Assembly: GCA_030141605.1 (NCBI GenBank)
Contig: JAQGDQ010001603.1
Coordinates: 12,501-32,860 of the forward strand
Origin: Tubiluchus corallicola
Taxonomy: Eukaryota; Priapulida; Priapulimorpha; Priapulimorphida; Tubiluchidae
Length of the DNA: 20,360 nucleotides
Direction of reading: 5' to 3'
This document shows positions 19,351-20,360 of this stretch, in pieces (position 1 is the stretch's first letter; every line of letters starts with the position of its first letter). Below the pieces are notes generated by a model. The model was given only the letters and a program-made list of their open reading frames with translations, was not told the DNA's origin and made no database searches. Both the position numbers and the translations under genes were made by a program.

Positions 19351-19740
19351 AGAGGCTCAAGTTGAGTCAGTTGCTACCACATCAGCTGACTCACACACTA
19401 AATCAGCTAGCTCGACTGAAGCTGAGTTAGCAGCTACTACATCAACTGACTCACACAGTAAATCAGCTAGCTCGACTGAAGCTGAGTTAGCAGCTACTAC
19501 ATCAGCTGACTCACACAGTAAATCAGCTAGCTCGACTGAAGCTGAGTTAGCAGCTACTACATCAGCTGACTCATACAGTAAATCAGCTAGCTCGACTGAA
19601 GCTGAGTCAGTTACTACTACATCAGCTGACTCACGCAGTAAATCAGCTAGCTCAGCTGAAGCTGAATCAGTTGCTACTACATCAGCTGACTCACGCAGTA
19701 AATCAGCTAGCTCAGCTGAAGCTGAGTGCAGCAAAAAACT
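19351..19740. repeat. 60-bp minisatellite with AP-1-type motifs, about 6.5 units
   Basis: The period is exactly 60 bases. Every full unit contains TGACTCA (six times), and TGAGTCA occurs additionally near 19363 and 19606; these are consensus AP-1 sites. AGCTGACTCA also resembles half of a Maf recognition element. Because 60 is a multiple of three, several frames stay open. The minus strand reads 20-residue repeats (ADLLRESADVVATDSASAEL) for 133 residues and the plus strand reads Ser/Thr/Ala-rich repeats. No start context or splice sites in a phase fitting the receptor were found, so protein coding is not supported. Confidence 0.88.
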
Positions 19741-19837
19741 TTGCTGGCTCACCACCAAAAAACATGATTATTAATCCTATTGATAAAATAAAATTATTTA
19801 TTTTTTCAATTACAGATGTGTGTGCTATATCTAAACT

Positions 19838-20090
19838 TACGTAAATTTTTACTCACTGAGTAACTGTTAAAATAGCTGCGCCTAATGGTCATTGCGGAAG
19901 TTTAAATTTACAAGTTTTATACAACGTTACTGCTAATACAAGCACTGTGGACAATAAGACAATATGTGGGTGATCCAAATATTTCAAAATGATTTTTTAG
20001 CATTATGCAAATAAAAGGTTTTCTTGTGCTTTAAATAAGGATAAGTAAGTGAATAGCTATTGAGGCAAATGTGGTAAAATGATGACATCC
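19838..20090 (+). mobile_element. Dispersed repeat family C, copy 2
   Basis: Collinear with 8950-9195 (aaaatagctgcg...ggtcattgcgg, agtttaaatttacaagtttt, atacaacgttact, aaaatgatgac). It is non-coding and ends at the GAAA microsatellite. Confidence 0.6.
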
Positions 20091-20095
20091 ATAAT

Positions 20096-20360
<265 letters not shown>

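Overview
The window is animal nuclear DNA, most likely from an invertebrate. It has spliceosomal introns with GT..AG borders, AT-rich non-coding sequence, dispersed short inverted-repeat elements, decayed non-LTR retrotransposon pieces and many micro- and minisatellites. There are no bacterial-style genes or operons. The species cannot be named from what is visible.

The only host gene I can support is on the + strand. It is the middle of the extracellular ligand-binding (ANF_receptor) domain of a natriuretic-peptide-receptor-like protein, most probably a receptor guanylyl cyclase. Five coding exons are recognisable: 175-546, 8170-8348, 10246-10386, 15775-15910 and 16842-16936. Every junction is phase-compatible (1|1, 0|0, 0|0, 1|1) and the last exon ends in phase 0. 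Together they encode about 307 residues. The signal peptide and N-terminal lobe lie upstream of the window. The rest of the ectodomain, the membrane segment and any kinase-homology and cyclase domains lie downstream, so receptor guanylyl cyclase versus short clearance-type receptor cannot be decided here.

The introns are unusually repeat-laden. From left to right: an 11/22-bp minisatellite in inverted orientation on both sides of the first exon; a GGTT-rich tract (4139-4936); (TTTA)n (5937-6060); an 18-unit 37-bp array with CRE-like motifs (6370-7030); an 8-unit 88-bp array (7432-8131) that stops about 40 bp before an exon; a 36-bp array (10395-11335) with a 455-bp higher-order duplication; a 2-kb 29-bp/17-bp array (11925-13900); a 130-bp tandem duplication containing the splice acceptor and first part of the fourth exon (15341-15850); ATTC tracts (16336-16720); a 60-bp AP-1-motif array (19351-19740); and (GAAA)n running off the right edge.

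Interspersed elements include two related MITE-like families with TTAAAGG-type ends (2741-3253 and 14670-15216; 1969-2548, 5116-5697, 16995-17530 and 17880-18292), a third dispersed family (8950-9195, 19838-20090), a hAT-like deletion derivative (18568-19169), a pogo/Tigger-like end (17645-17880), and two 3' fragments of non-LTR retrotransposons (9235-9760 +, 14267-14570 -).

I found no novel multi-gene system. The most interesting signals concern gene structure: the partial exon duplication with decoy splice acceptors, the inverted minisatellites flanking an exon, and intronic arrays carrying regular transcription-factor-like motifs.
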